Below, piece after piece: positions 35,261 through 46,482 of a stretch of DNA of 64,000 nt. The DNA lies in contig NW_026262593.1 in the NCBI RefSeq assembly GCF_021869535.1, forward strand, positions 54,921,318 to 54,985,317, in the 5' to 3' direction. A model generated the notes under the pieces. It saw only the letters and a list, made by a program, of their open reading frames with translations, ran no database searches and was not told where the DNA came from. This stretch comes from Mytilus californianus. Lineage: Eukaryota > Mollusca > Bivalvia > Mytilida > Mytilidae. The position numbers and the translations under genes were made by a program. Positions within the stretch are counted from its first letter, which is position 1. Each line of letters begins with the position of its first letter.

Positions 35261-36350
35261 AAATTAGATTGAGTTTGACCTATTGCGTAATTTCCACTTA
35301 AATTCCAAATCCTTTTAATGTTTTTTTTAACCATACAAGAAATGTACTGCCTCTGTTTAAAGAAGGCTTCGCAGAAAGATTGCATAACTGTAAAAGGTTT
35401 AACTAAAGTATGCAGAGACAGTTGTGATACTGCACAACAAAGAACCATTTGTAAAAATCAATTAGAAGGGACTTGGCGCATCAGATACGCAACACACATG
35501 AAACACAAATTTGCGTACACAATGCTAAAAATCTACACAGTACCGATATAAGAGTACTCACAGTTACTGAAACTAATCACACCCAAATTCAAATAAAATA
35601 TATATGTTAATGGCAATAAGTAAAAGTAAAATTAGGCAGTAAGCTTAAATCCTAGGCATTAAGCTTATTTCCTGAAATCTGATGATGATTATTCAACCTA
35701 TTGCCAAACATCTATTCAGGCATATGTGAACTTTGGTATTTTTGTTTGATCTTCCAAGTACAGGTACATTCAGTGAAATAAACTTGATGAAAAGTATTGT
35801 TGAAATTATATTCCATATATTGATATACCTTAATTTAGTAGATCTTCAAATTTTAGTATTTTTACTTGTTCATAACCTCATTAACTTGTACGTTTTAATG
35901 GTATTATACAATTTGATAAGGTAAGTTAAGATAAGATACATTTTATTCCAATTAAAGGGCACATGAAGAGCAAAGTAATTTATTACAATGAGTTTAATAA
36001 TTGACACAAAAATATTGATAATCATATATAAATATGAATATAATCATCTCAATTCTAAGATCTTAAACCATAGACAGACCATAGCCAAAGTTGGCTTTGG
36101 TTTAAAACAAGTGATTGTATCTAATGGAAAGGAGGATTGATGATTCTATGTATACTGTTAAATATTTGTTAACTACCCTCAGGGACATTTTTGTATATTT
36201 CACTCCTTAACTGGATTATTAGTATTTAATAAACACTATGTTTACTGATACAAATTTCTTGAATATCTATGGTCTAAATTTTAATCAGGGAACACAGGGA
36301 GCATATACACAAGATAGTTGAATGATCCTTTGGCAAAGATTAAATTTATT
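35261..36350. other. Non-coding stretch
   Basis: No gene is supported. Repeated 'taggcattaagctta'-like words occur at 35632-35672 and again around 37084 and 37380-37462, perhaps fragments of one small element. Confidence 0.4.
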
Positions 36351-36359
36351 TTAGAATCC

Positions 36360-36983
36360 TTAGAGAAGACGGCAACTATAGACTACTAAAGGTACCATAG
36401 AAGGCTTTGACAGGTTGATAAGTTAAGTAAACGAGTATGATGAGGAAAATTTCAAAATTTAAGTTTTTCCAGAGGAACTGCATGGTACTATAGAAAAGGC
36501 ACATAAAGACACAGACCATGGCAACGGAGATCGTACGATTTTAACAACTAGATATTGACTACGCATATATTTTTTGTGCTTCCATGGCTATTCAAACATA
36601 TCTCGTGCTTTCGTGGCTATTCAAATATATATCGTAATTCCATCGGACTATTTCTTTCACTTTGTGAGAATTGTAACACGAAGAAAAAGTATTAAGGTAG
36701 GGGAGAAGTGGCAACTTTATTTTATCCAAAGAGTTAAACAGCAGAGAACAGGTTGATAGATTTCCAATAAAACTCAGATGGAAACTATAAATCTCGTATA
36801 GTGTACCAAGATCATTTAACAAAATTTGATAAAATTAGAGCCCTTACGTCAAAATGTGCTTTAGAGGTAGCTTTCAATTTAGTTGATTTTTTCACAGTTT
36901 TTTGTATGTCCCATAAACTGCGAAGCGACAATGGTCTTGAATTTACAGCTTTGGTTATATACGAGTTAAATCAAAACGGCTAG
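36360..36983 (+). pseudogene. Decayed integrase/transposase fragment (DDE type)
   Basis: Reading across frames on the plus strand, the fragment shows FPEELHGTIEKAHKDTDHGNGDRT near 36468-36540, which carries the two His of an HHCC zinc-binding motif. CENCNTKKK near 36664 gives the two Cys. It then shows YQDHLTKFDKIRALTSK...VAFNLVDFFTVF and LRSDNGLEFTALVIYEL (36801-36983), the second Asp block of a retroviral-type integrase core (SDNGxEF). Several stops and frame changes intervene, and the Glu-containing end is missing. It resembles integrase-like domains of Ginger-type DNA transposons and domesticated KRBA2-like proteins; the family is not certain. Inactive. Confidence 0.7.
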
Positions 36984-37166
36984 AACTAGTGACTTTAACT
37001 TAAGTTCTTGTCATGTTATTAAGTACAAAATGTATTTTACATTATAATAGATGTCTTTTTATTAACCTTTTTTTTTACATTTTAGGCATTAAGATTAATG
37101 CCTTGACACATTTTTCTGGATTTAAGTTTAATTCCTAAGAATAAAGACTTAGAAGATGACTGATAA

Positions 37167-37280
37167 CGCGTCGAAAGAAAACTTAATTTTCGACCATCAA
37201 ATCGCCAATTAATGCCGTCGGAGCTTAAAATACAATCTAATGAACTGACAGAAAACAACGTCAAATCATACATTTAAAAT
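37167..37280. repeat. Half copy of the foldback element at 3741-4000
   Basis: 'cgcgtcgaaagaaaacttaatttt' and the following 'cgaccatcaaatcgcc...gccgtcggagcttaaaatac...ctgacagaaaacaacgtcaaatcataca' match the reverse complement of the left arm plus loop of 3741-3874. The second arm is absent. Confidence 0.75.
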
Positions 37281-37869
37281 ATGCCATACGTCGTCTGCTC
37301 TTGCGCGTACGTTTTCATAGTATCAATTGTGTATTGATGCCATGAAAACTTATCCAATCAAAATGAACGTTACAAACGATGTTGCATTAAAATGCCTTAC
37401 ATCATTTAGGCAATGGACTTACTGCCTAGGGGTTAGCTTATTGCCGAAGATTTAAGCTTAATGTCGCTAACATATATAACTATAACTTGTTGCAAAAATA
37501 AAAGCATGGTAGTGTTTTCCTTTCATAATATAAACATTGTGATGTTCTGCTGACTAATTCATGCTGAGAAGAAGTACACATTTCTAGGTACATTTACGTT
37601 CAGGCAAATTTATTGTAACGGATTTCAATGAAAACTAATATTTTCATTACTGTAACCACATGAACCCTTTTCATGTTTGTAGTTATATTATTCATTTAGC
37701 AACAAAACATAATTTTATTTCATGTTGGTATCAATAGATTTATTTATAAGGTTATCACGACTGTGGTGTTGTTGAATCAGTGGGGTAGGTATTTTCTAGG
37801 ATTATTTCATAACTCAAAACACGACCCAGATACTTCTTTTTTATATGATTATATATTTTACTTAATATA

Positions 37870-38160
37870 TACACATAACCTTGCCGCATTTTTGCGCCTG
37901 TCCCAAGTCAGGAACCTCTGGCCATTGTTAGTCTTGTATGTTTTCTTAATTTCGGTTCATTTATATGTTTCGGAGTTTAGAGTGACGTCCATTTTCTCTG
38001 AACTAGTACACATTTTTGTTTAGGGACTAGCTGAAGCCCGCCTATTGATGCGGGATTTTCTCGCTGTGTTGAAGAACCATTGGTGGCCTTGGGCTGTTTT
38101 CTGCTCTTTGGTCGAGCTGTTGTCTCTTTGACACATTCCCCGTTTCCGTTCTTAATTTTA
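37870..38160 (+). repeat. Short interspersed repeat, copy 3, longest
   Basis: Extends further 5' than the other copies: 'cgcctgtcccaagtcaggaacctctggcc', 'gagtttagagtgacgtccat' and 'gaactagtacacatttt' precede the shared 'gctgaagcccgcct...ctttggtcgagctgttgtctctttgacacattcc'. Confidence 0.8.
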
Positions 38161-39371
38161 CATAACAGTGTCGAATGTTTGCAAAGCAAGGAAGACGTGC
38201 AAGAATAATATGTATAAGTGAGGCAGCGACGAGATAATTTTTGTTTTATCAAATATTTGGTAAAACTTAAGATTCCAACGCCATCAAGCAAAGTTCACAT
38301 TCGATGGATTTGTTTATTCTTTTAGGTCGTTTCGATCATATAGTTCTTCACACGTTTTGGTAGTTATACTTTCAAATTTTTGGGTATGGCTTTCTAATGA
38401 AGGTAAAATGTTTTTATTCATCCTTAGTGTATGGCCATTTACCTAAGTATCCATCGTTTTGACTTTTCAAAAGGGAATCCGTTCGTATTTAAAAGTGTCA
38501 GATCACAGGGGAAAAATAATGACGATTATTCTTTGTTTGTATTACTTATGTTGCCTAAACTGTCTTAATTTTACTTTGTTTGCAATGCCGTACGTCTTCT
38601 TAAAACTCTAACCAATCAGTAGTTACATGTATTATAGCCGGATAACAGACGCACTAAGGGAAACATTTCGGGCGTTAATCTTGACGAGCATCTTTAAATG
38701 AAGTTGTATTGGAACTTATTCGAAAGTTCGAAAATAATGGATTCAACGTGTATACGGCAAACTTGAATATTCGGCGTTCGGGCTGATTGAAATTATAGTC
38801 ATGTCCGTCTGACATGGTTTATTTTGTCTCATTTTGGTCGGAAATTGATAATTAAAAACGGATTATGGTGTTTATTGTACTGTTCAATTACAGTTGTGAG
38901 TCAAAATATAAAGCTTTCTATCAAGTGGACGTTAGCAAACGAGTTCAGAATGGATTTATATTGTGTCAAATATCTGATATTTTACAATATTAAAAATATT
39001 ACTGCCGATCTAGCATAAGTGATAACACAAAGCCATATATGAATTAAATGAATTTTTAGGAAGAAAATGAACATGAAATATCGACGTTATTGACTTTATG
39101 TGATATCTTTATTGAGACATCGATCCTGAAAAATTTCAACTTACAATTCAATGATCATTAATTAAGTATGCTAGTTATTTCAGCATGTTCATCGTTTCAA
39201 TTGATGGAATGACTGATGTACTAATTAGATATTATTCCTTCTGTATATGATTGCTTGTCAAGAACGTATTAACTATTGCTAGATACAGGATTGTTTTTTT
39301 GGGGGCAAAAACCTCTTGCAAAAACCACCAGAGATCATTTATCAATAACAAATGGTTGGACATAAGATGAT
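38161..39371. other. 3' flank of the intact TRIM-like gene, partly duplicated at 54.2-54.8 kb
   Basis: Words between about 38600 and 39010 ('gcgttcgggctgattgaaattatagtcatgtccgtctgacatggttya', 'acagttgtgagtcaaaata', 'gagttcagaatggatttatattgtgt') have counterparts at 54350-54700. This shows that the duplicated segment extends beyond the 3' end of the gene. No gene of its own. Confidence 0.6.
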
Positions 39372-41045
39372 TCAGTTTGTAACTTTGTATAGGTAACACT
39401 GTCCTGATATATTGCATACAGCGAGTGTGTTGGTTTTACGGTTGTAATGTATGGCTCTAGGTTTTCGAAGTCCATCTTCTTTTGCTAAGAGAATTTTAGA
39501 TTCCTTCCCATTTTTTCCGACTACCACCAACAGATTACTATCCCTGCAAGCTACGAAAATATTTCCTGACGCATCGTTGGTTATACTAGTCGGATAATCA
39601 GATTTCTGACAGTCAAATTTCCAACGAATTGTTCCATTCAATTCGGTACAGTAGACTGCATTAGTAGTTTGTGTTGTATAATAAAGTTGGTCATTAAACA
39701 CGGAACAATAACCGGAGATATCGACTGTTGACAACTCTGAAAAGGTATTACCAGACAGATCAAAGAATTGGATGGACTTGTAAGCTAGACTGACAACCAA
39801 TTTTTCACCTGTACGAATAATCCCGTAGCATTCGTCTCTCGTTTGTATAGTCCTTTGTACTTTTGACGAGTTTACATCAACAATAACAATGTTCTTCTTT
39901 AAAACTAATGTTGTAGCAACTGTGTCTTTATCTATTATTGCAACATCAAAACATTGACCTTCAAATTGTATGTTTTTGATAAGCTCGCCTACTTGATTCA
40001 TGATAGCAAGTCTTCCGTTTGACGATTGATCGGCAAGCACAATTCTCCCGTCGTCGAACATATCGACACCCGTTATAATCACACCCTCTGCTGTCTGGAA
40101 AGAGCTGATTCTTGTCAATTTAATGTTATCTACAGTGTTAGAAACAGCAACGAAAATCTGCCCTTGTTTCTCCTTCTTTAGAAGAATTTTCTTCGAGGAC
40201 GAAGACTTCACTTCCAACTTCCCCAATTCTTTGACGTCCTTCTCAAACTTCATCAGTACTGGCGAATATTCTATGTGAATGTCAATACTATCCAGTATTT
40301 GGTCGGTTTGTAAAGACATCCATTCTTTTTCTTCCTTTTCTATTTTTTTATTCCATTCATGTATAACAAGGAAAGCTTGAAAATCAGATGCGTGTTGTTT
40401 GATCTGTTTCAAATCGTTTTTAATTTGATCGACACTTGCAAGCATTTTTGAGATCTTTCCAGTAAAACTATCAATACTTCTGCATCGTTTATTGTTTTCG
40501 CTGTCCAATTTACCCAAAAGATCCTTTTGGAGTTTATCCAAATGATCATTTATAGACTTTCGGACATTTTGCATTTCGGATATAATGGTATTTTTCTGAA
40601 ACTCAAAACGTGCTTTATCATCTTGTTTATCTTTTATTAGAATCCTTATAAGTTCACTGATGTCTTTTGTCCTATCTTCTAAATCTTCAAATGCAGCTGA
40701 CGATTTCACTCCGTCCACTACTTCTGTTAATGGCTTCAATTTTTTACATGTTTCATGTTTCTGAGACACGCATGACACACAACATGGCTCGTTATGAATT
40801 AAGCAGTAAAAATCTAATTTTCTATTGTGAATTTTACATTCCTGTTTGATGTCAGCAACAGAACCAGGAAGTTTCTGGTAATCTTCTATAGGTATTGTTT
40901 TGTGGTTCTTTGTTAATTTCATACGGCCATGCTGTTGTTCACAATAATTACATATGGCTTCTTCACATTCTGAACACCAAACTGAGGCTGATTTGTTTAT
41001 GTTATCTGTTGTACAAATATCACATATCGGTATCAATGACGCCAT
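39372..41045 (-). CDS. Intact TRIM-like protein: two B-boxes, coiled coil, beta-propeller, no RING
   Basis: 557 aa from MASLIPICDIC. I prefer this Met over one seven codons upstream because a strong acceptor (T-run then CAG, intron end at 41052) lies between them; a 5' untranslated exon is implied. B-box 1 has C8, C11, C24, C27, C32, C35, H39, H48. B-box 2 has C70, H73, C81, H84, C89, C92, H97, C100. Residues about 110-260 are charged and helical, consistent with the dimerising coiled coil. Residues about 310-557 form a repeat-rich propeller-like region (GVDMFDDGRIVLAD, FDLSGNTFS, NIFVACRDS, RAIHYNRKTN). Single coding exon. Without a RING it is not an obvious E3 ligase on its own. Bivalves have large expansions of such TRIM-like genes, often discussed in innate immunity; that role is inference. 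The other three copies in this window are broken. Confidence 0.9.
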   Translation of the reverse strand: MASLIPICDICTTDNINKSASVWCSECEEAICNYCEQQHGRMKLTKNHKTIPIEDYQKLPGSVADIKQECKIHNRKLDFYCLIHNEPCCVSCVSQKHETCKKLKPLTEVVDGVKSSAAFEDLEDRTKDISELIRILIKDKQDDKARFEFQKNTIISEMQNVRKSINDHLDKLQKDLLGKLDSENNKRCRSIDSFTGKISKMLASVDQIKNDLKQIKQHASDFQAFLVIHEWNKKIEKEEKEWMSLQTDQILDSIDIHIEYSPVLMKFEKDVKELGKLEVKSSSSKKILLKKEKQGQIFVAVSNTVDNIKLTRISSFQTAEGVIITGVDMFDDGRIVLADQSSNGRLAIMNQVGELIKNIQFEGQCFDVAIIDKDTVATTLVLKKNIVIVDVNSSKVQRTIQTRDECYGIIRTGEKLVVSLAYKSIQFFDLSGNTFSELSTVDISGYCSVFNDQLYYTTQTTNAVYCTELNGTIRWKFDCQKSDYPTSITNDASGNIFVACRDSNLLVVVGKNGKESKILLAKEDGLRKPRAIHYNRKTNTLAVCNISGQCYLYKVTN

Positions 41046-41050
41046 ATTAA

Positions 41051-41062
41051 ACTGAAAAAAAA
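41051..41062 (-). promoter_or_regulatory. 3' splice site before the TRIM-like coding exon
   Basis: On the minus strand nine T are followed by CAG and then TTTAATATGG. The same arrangement precedes the start codon in all four TRIM-like copies (near 990, 29595, 41052, 55767), supporting an intron in the 5' untranslated region. Confidence 0.7.
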
Positions 41063-44000
41063 ACAAAAGGTGCTTTATTTGTATTTTGCATAATCAATGT
41101 TAATATTGAAAAGAAATACATAATAAAAAGTTCAGTCCAATTGATATGAGCTGGGTTTCCGAATCTTGATTTGAAAATAGGTACTATCGGGCTGATCTTG
41201 AACTGATTGTTTATCTATTCACAGATATAATTTAGCAATATCATTAAAAAAAAACGCTGATAAACCTATGTGAAATAAGCCTCTTCAAATGTATTTAAAT
41301 ACTTTTATAACTATCTTAGCAAAGTTTTTTGTCCTGTTAATCGATTATTGTGTCTTAACTGTGCACTATAAAGTCAAACGCAACGTTTAAAATCCTTATA
41401 GATTGCATACAACTTTGAAATAACATTGTAAAAGTAAAAATACAGGCCTCTACCAGCCTGAATCGGTCAGCTAGCAAGAATATGCAATGTTTTTTTTATT
41501 TTCATCTTTTTCGAGATAAATTGTTTTCATGATCCAAATGATTTATTTTCATTACATATATACAGTTAAATGATATTTTTTTGTTCTTGTTATAACTTGT
41601 TGGAATGTTAAGAAAAATAAAAAGAGCCAGAAGTAAAATGCTCGATTTTATTTGGCTGTTGATATTTTTAAAGCTTGAGAATAAGAATCTAAGATTTTGA
41701 AAACTGAGATTCCATTTAACAGAACGATGCATGTACCTTACATGCAATTAACAGCTACAATTTATAAATGCCAAAATCCACTGATTCTTGAATCATAACA
41801 TTGCATACAGCAAGTTTTGTTATAAGATGTTATACCAAGTAACTGATTTGTGTTCTATTTTATTTCAATAGCATACTCCAACCGTAAAAATAGCACTTGT
41901 AAAAACTAACACATTCATCATTGATGGACAATGGATAACGACTGAAAGCGAAAGCTCGTACTTGCATTTTGAGCATATTCATATGAATACAAGATCGTAC
42001 GAAAATTAAAATGACCCCTTATCAAAAATTGAAAGTCATGAAGAGATGTATAAGAGCTTAACACGTGAAACAAACTGTTTAAACACCTCATCATATTTAA
42101 CACACGTATAAAGAAAAGGAGATGCGGGGTATACGTCAGTAAGACAGCCGCCCAACGATGAATATAATCGAAAGACATCAAGATGGCAATATGCTGTCTT
42201 AACTTCTATATGTCTATTAGTTCTTGTATGTAACATAGTTATAACGAATATGTAGAAGAACGTCATCATATTTAAAGAAATAAATTCACTCGTTACCCTC
42301 TTTATCCACTGAAACCAAGTCGGACTTTTGGTTTCTTAGTATTAGGCTAGCCAAAATTTAAAAAAGGTATGTATATGACGGTATAAACAGTTATTGCGTT
42401 TTAAACAGAAAACACACGTTGAACGTTGGTTGCGAGAGAACCAGAGTTTTGATAGGTAGAACGTTTTATAAATTATTTGAAGAAAATTCATTGATTGCTT
42501 GTAAGTATAAAAAAGTATAAAAAGATACCGATTTTTTCCGTAATTTCAAAAAGGGGAAGTCTATAAAAACTGACCAAATCAAACCTTATCCATCAACGGA
42601 ATGAGTAGTAAATCAACTGTCATATTCCTGAGTTGGTACAAGTATTTTCCGAAGAAAATGGTGGGTTAAACCTTTTAATGTAGCTAGCTGAACATCCCAC
42701 TAGTATGACAGTTGTTTACATTTCCGCTATATTGGAAATTGGATGAGCACCAAACTATCTGAATGGAAATGGGACAATAATGTGGTTGCAGCAACTAAAA
42801 TTGTGTTAACATACATCACAACAGACTAAAAACAAAATAAAACTCATTATAAGTCCTTTAAAAAACGACCAATTAACTAGTTAACTTTACATTAATCTAT
42901 GAAGATATATATTATCATAAAAATGATAAACTAAGAGCTATCTATGCCAGCAATCAAAACAAATTGTGATAGATGGCTCCGTCCTTGTTTTAGATAAGTT
43001 GTAGTTTTATTACAACTCTCGTGGTAAGGTTGAACGAATAGAATATAAAATATTTACAAACAAAATAAACTTTCAATCTTATCCCAGTTTTGATCAGTAA
43101 ATGAACTTTCAGTGGTATGTGTATACCCAGTGTATCAAAAAAAACATTAACACAACATTGTGATGATATCTATAACAAAAAACATATACATATAAGATAG
43201 AAAAAAAATGACAATCCGGTGTGCATCAGGCATTACAGGTGGCTGAGAGAAAAATGATAAAATAAACTGTTGAAACCAAGATTAATTCCGAATTATCAAT
43301 AAGAAATTTAATTTAAAAAAACGCCAGGAACGTAGACAACTGAATCAGTCCAGACTAACACAATGACATTTTCCAAATCAAGGAAAAGAAATAACATCTG
43401 TTTGCCTTTTATGGCGAATGTTTTATGTAAATAAAATGACACCAAATATCTACGCGTCATTATTGTTTGGTGGACACTAATCTGGTATTTCCACAGCTGT
43501 TATATAATTTATGGGATAGTACAGTATATGTTGCTATTCATATCAATATGATTTGATAGGTCTGCTCTAGATATGGTAGACTCTTTGTTTTATAAACTAC
43601 TTCCTCCTGGCTCTAGGGAGATTGACTGATGTTTTTGGCCAAGGCGAATGAGAAAAAATAAATCTACTTAAATTGGAATATAAGAAAGGGGGTTTCGTAT
43701 TATTGAATACTATCCATTTTTTTTAATTGTCCCTTTCGAATAAAAAGATAACTGCAGTCTATTAAAAAAAACAGAAACCCCCGACACAAATAACTACAAG
43801 ACAACCATGCCACTTAGACTGCTTTTGTAGATTATTGTGAAGGCTTTCCTAATGCGCACAGTGCGACTTGGTGATTATCGCTATAATAAGAAATCGCATT
43901 CTGAATCATCTGATACATATATTTTAATGCAAATTTTCCTAAAATCGTAATGATTAATTTTGCATTTCTGTCTATTCTTCAAGAATTGCTATAATAAACA

Positions 44001-46120
44001 CACACATATTTCTGAATTTACAGTAATTCACTAGATCGAAGAGATACATTATTTTATTTCTTCAGAAAACGAAAGTACAAATTTATTAATAGCTTTTTTT
44101 TTACTGTTAGATAGTCGACAACTTCCTACTTTGAGACTTTTTTTCACATAAAAATACTTAAACAGCCTAATTAAAGAAGTGTAATCATTTTGTTCTGTAA
44201 CAGGATCAATTAATTTTAGAAATATATTTGTCCTTCACGTTACCACCCCCGTTTTTACAAAGGACAAAATAAGGTTACTTCCCTTTGATTGTTCAAATCT
44301 TGATACGGTCTGATGCCATTTAACTGTCCCGTTTGTTAAAAAAAAGAGAACTCCTTTATACTCAAAAAAAAGAAACAAAATCATAAAAACAAAAATATTT
44401 AAAACACATCTGCAACACTAAAACTGCTTCATCAGACCTAAGTGATATATTTTCTTTCGTCAGAAAACGAAAGTACTAATTTAATCATAACATTCATGTC
44501 GGACAATCAGTAAAGTACTGAAATTACCGCTGAATACTTACTTTAAGACTCAGTTTGTGAACCAAAATGTGTCACAACAAATAATGCAGATCCTGTGTTC
44601 AAGTTGAACAGTCTGTTGACAACAATGTAACCAGGAAGTATTGTCACGTGATATAGCTCTCACAAATAACAAAAGACGATTATGTCCCTTTGACTGTTTG
44701 GGTCTAAATACGGTCTTATAGTATTTAATGCAATTCAAAATTTGTATTGTCTATCATAACGTCTAGAGAATGAACAGTGCGATCAAATTGAAATTCAAAC
44801 AGTTGATTAAATATAATATGTAAATTTGGCAATTAAAAACATGAAATATATATAATATGAAAACACATATAATCTACATATACAAAAAGTACGATAATGT
44901 AGACGGACAAACTGTCAGAAACTTATTCTATTCTATACTCAGAAATAGAGGATCTTGATGGAGTTTTCACAAAAAAGAATATGTGGAAAAACAGAATATA
45001 CGACAAAAATTATGAAATTGAATAAAACAAGAAAAATAGTGAATCATAGGGTGATAACATATAATAAATAGAGAATAATGAGCACAAATATAAAGAAAAC
45101 GGGTAAAATTGTCTTAAAAAGAAATAATACATGAAAGACCCTATAAAAACCTTCATAATGAGGTTATGGTTTGTAATTATAAGGTTATACAATTACATTC
45201 GTTATACCATATTAATTTAAAAATTTAGGCAGGTTGAATCATTTGGATAAGTTAAAGTTGAATTTCAAACCAGGTCACCGAGAAAGGGAATACATTTCAT
45301 CATCTACTTCAAAGTAGCGTAATGTGCATTCAATCCCTGTGTTATCTGCCTATTCCTATTTCAAACTTCTGTGTACTGAATTTAACATATTGAATAGTCG
45401 CCATTAAGCGTCTTTTAATATTGTTGAACATTTCTCTGAAATATTCAATGAGGTCTTAACTCATAACCATCCTTTTTTATTTTTTGTCATCATGATATTC
45501 AGACTTCTTAATATAATATATTTCTGTTTAAATTTTCCAACGAAAGGGTCGTTAAAAATACCACATAATCAAAGTTTTATGTTGTGTTGCGTAGTGAACC
45601 TGCCATATTCATCTCGCATAATTAACGGAAACTCTTGTTAGACATGATAAGACTTAAATTACATTGATAACTTGTGAGAATCAGCTTATCGTTAAAATGT
45701 TATGAGGTATTCATATGATCTGATAAAAATCCAGGTAATCATAATTCCAATGACGCAATTCATATATATAAAACGATGGTAGAAATTTGAAATGGAACAA
45801 AGGTGGCTTTATAAAATGTTTTGCAAAATATTTATTTCAAGAAACAGTTCGAGTCACTTTTTTTTTTCTTGTTACACAAGCATAGTTTCCACAATGTTTA
45901 TATAATTTTCATTACAATTAAACTAGTTTTCACGTTTTCTCTTTCGAAATCGAATACTTAACAAATATTTTATCCAAGCAAATGATTTACTGCATTAGCT
46001 TGAGAAAGTTATGCAAAATTAAATAAATGTCTTCCTTCAAATGAACAAAAAGTGCACAGAGATGCAAGAAGGTCAATGTTGTGTTTGCCAAGTTCCTTAA
46101 AAATAAAAATTCATTAAAGA
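41063..46120. repeat. Duplicated 5' region of the intact TRIM-like gene (copy 1 of a ~4.7-kb pair)
   Basis: Collinear with 55770-60540: for example 'gtatacgtcagtaagacagccgcccaa' (42131) with 57000, 'gtgtgcatcaggcattacag' (43220) with 57724, 'gcgccattattgtttggtggacactaatct' type words (43455, 57958), 'gatcttgatggagttttcacaaaaaagaatatgtggaaaa' (44951) with 59822, and 'aattaacggaaactcttgttag' (45620) with 60500. Similarity ends near 45650. No coding sequence is supported; the region carries the short repeat at 42516-42715. Confidence 0.8.
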
Positions 46121-46125
46121 AATAC

Positions 46126-46432
46126 TGTGGCGAAAGAATAAACCATTCGTTTCTAATCTATGTTCTATTAATAATATAGATATTACAACAATACAGTCCA
46201 CATTGATACTGATTTAAAGTTCTATTTGTTTTTGTTCGGCCCACGTTTTCAGGGGAGATAATTTTCAATCTTAAAAAACTTGCTAAAATAAGTATCACAA
46301 ATTTTCGATAATAAATGTAAAGTTAAACTGAATTGAATTATAAAAAAGATTGAAATTGAATTAATTGTCCATAAAGAAAAATATTGTTCACAGAATGTCA
46401 GTTAATAAAATAAACTCGCGTCCTTCGCGACA
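46126..46432 (-). repeat. 3' LTR of the BEL/Pao element (307 bp)
   Basis: Compared with 52176-52482 I find a single difference, at the seventh base (TGTGGCG here, TGTGGCA there). On the minus strand it is preceded by a short purine stretch (CTTGGGAG, 46433-46440) that may be the polypurine tract. Confidence 0.95.
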
Positions 46433-46482
46433 CTCCCAAGGAACAGAAAGTATTTAATACAAGTTAAAGTCAATGTTCACTA

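Noticed and set aside
41064..41066. Upstream ATG as start of the intact TRIM-like protein.
   Set aside because: It lies within the pyrimidine tract side of a conserved 3' splice site; the second Met is shared by all copies.
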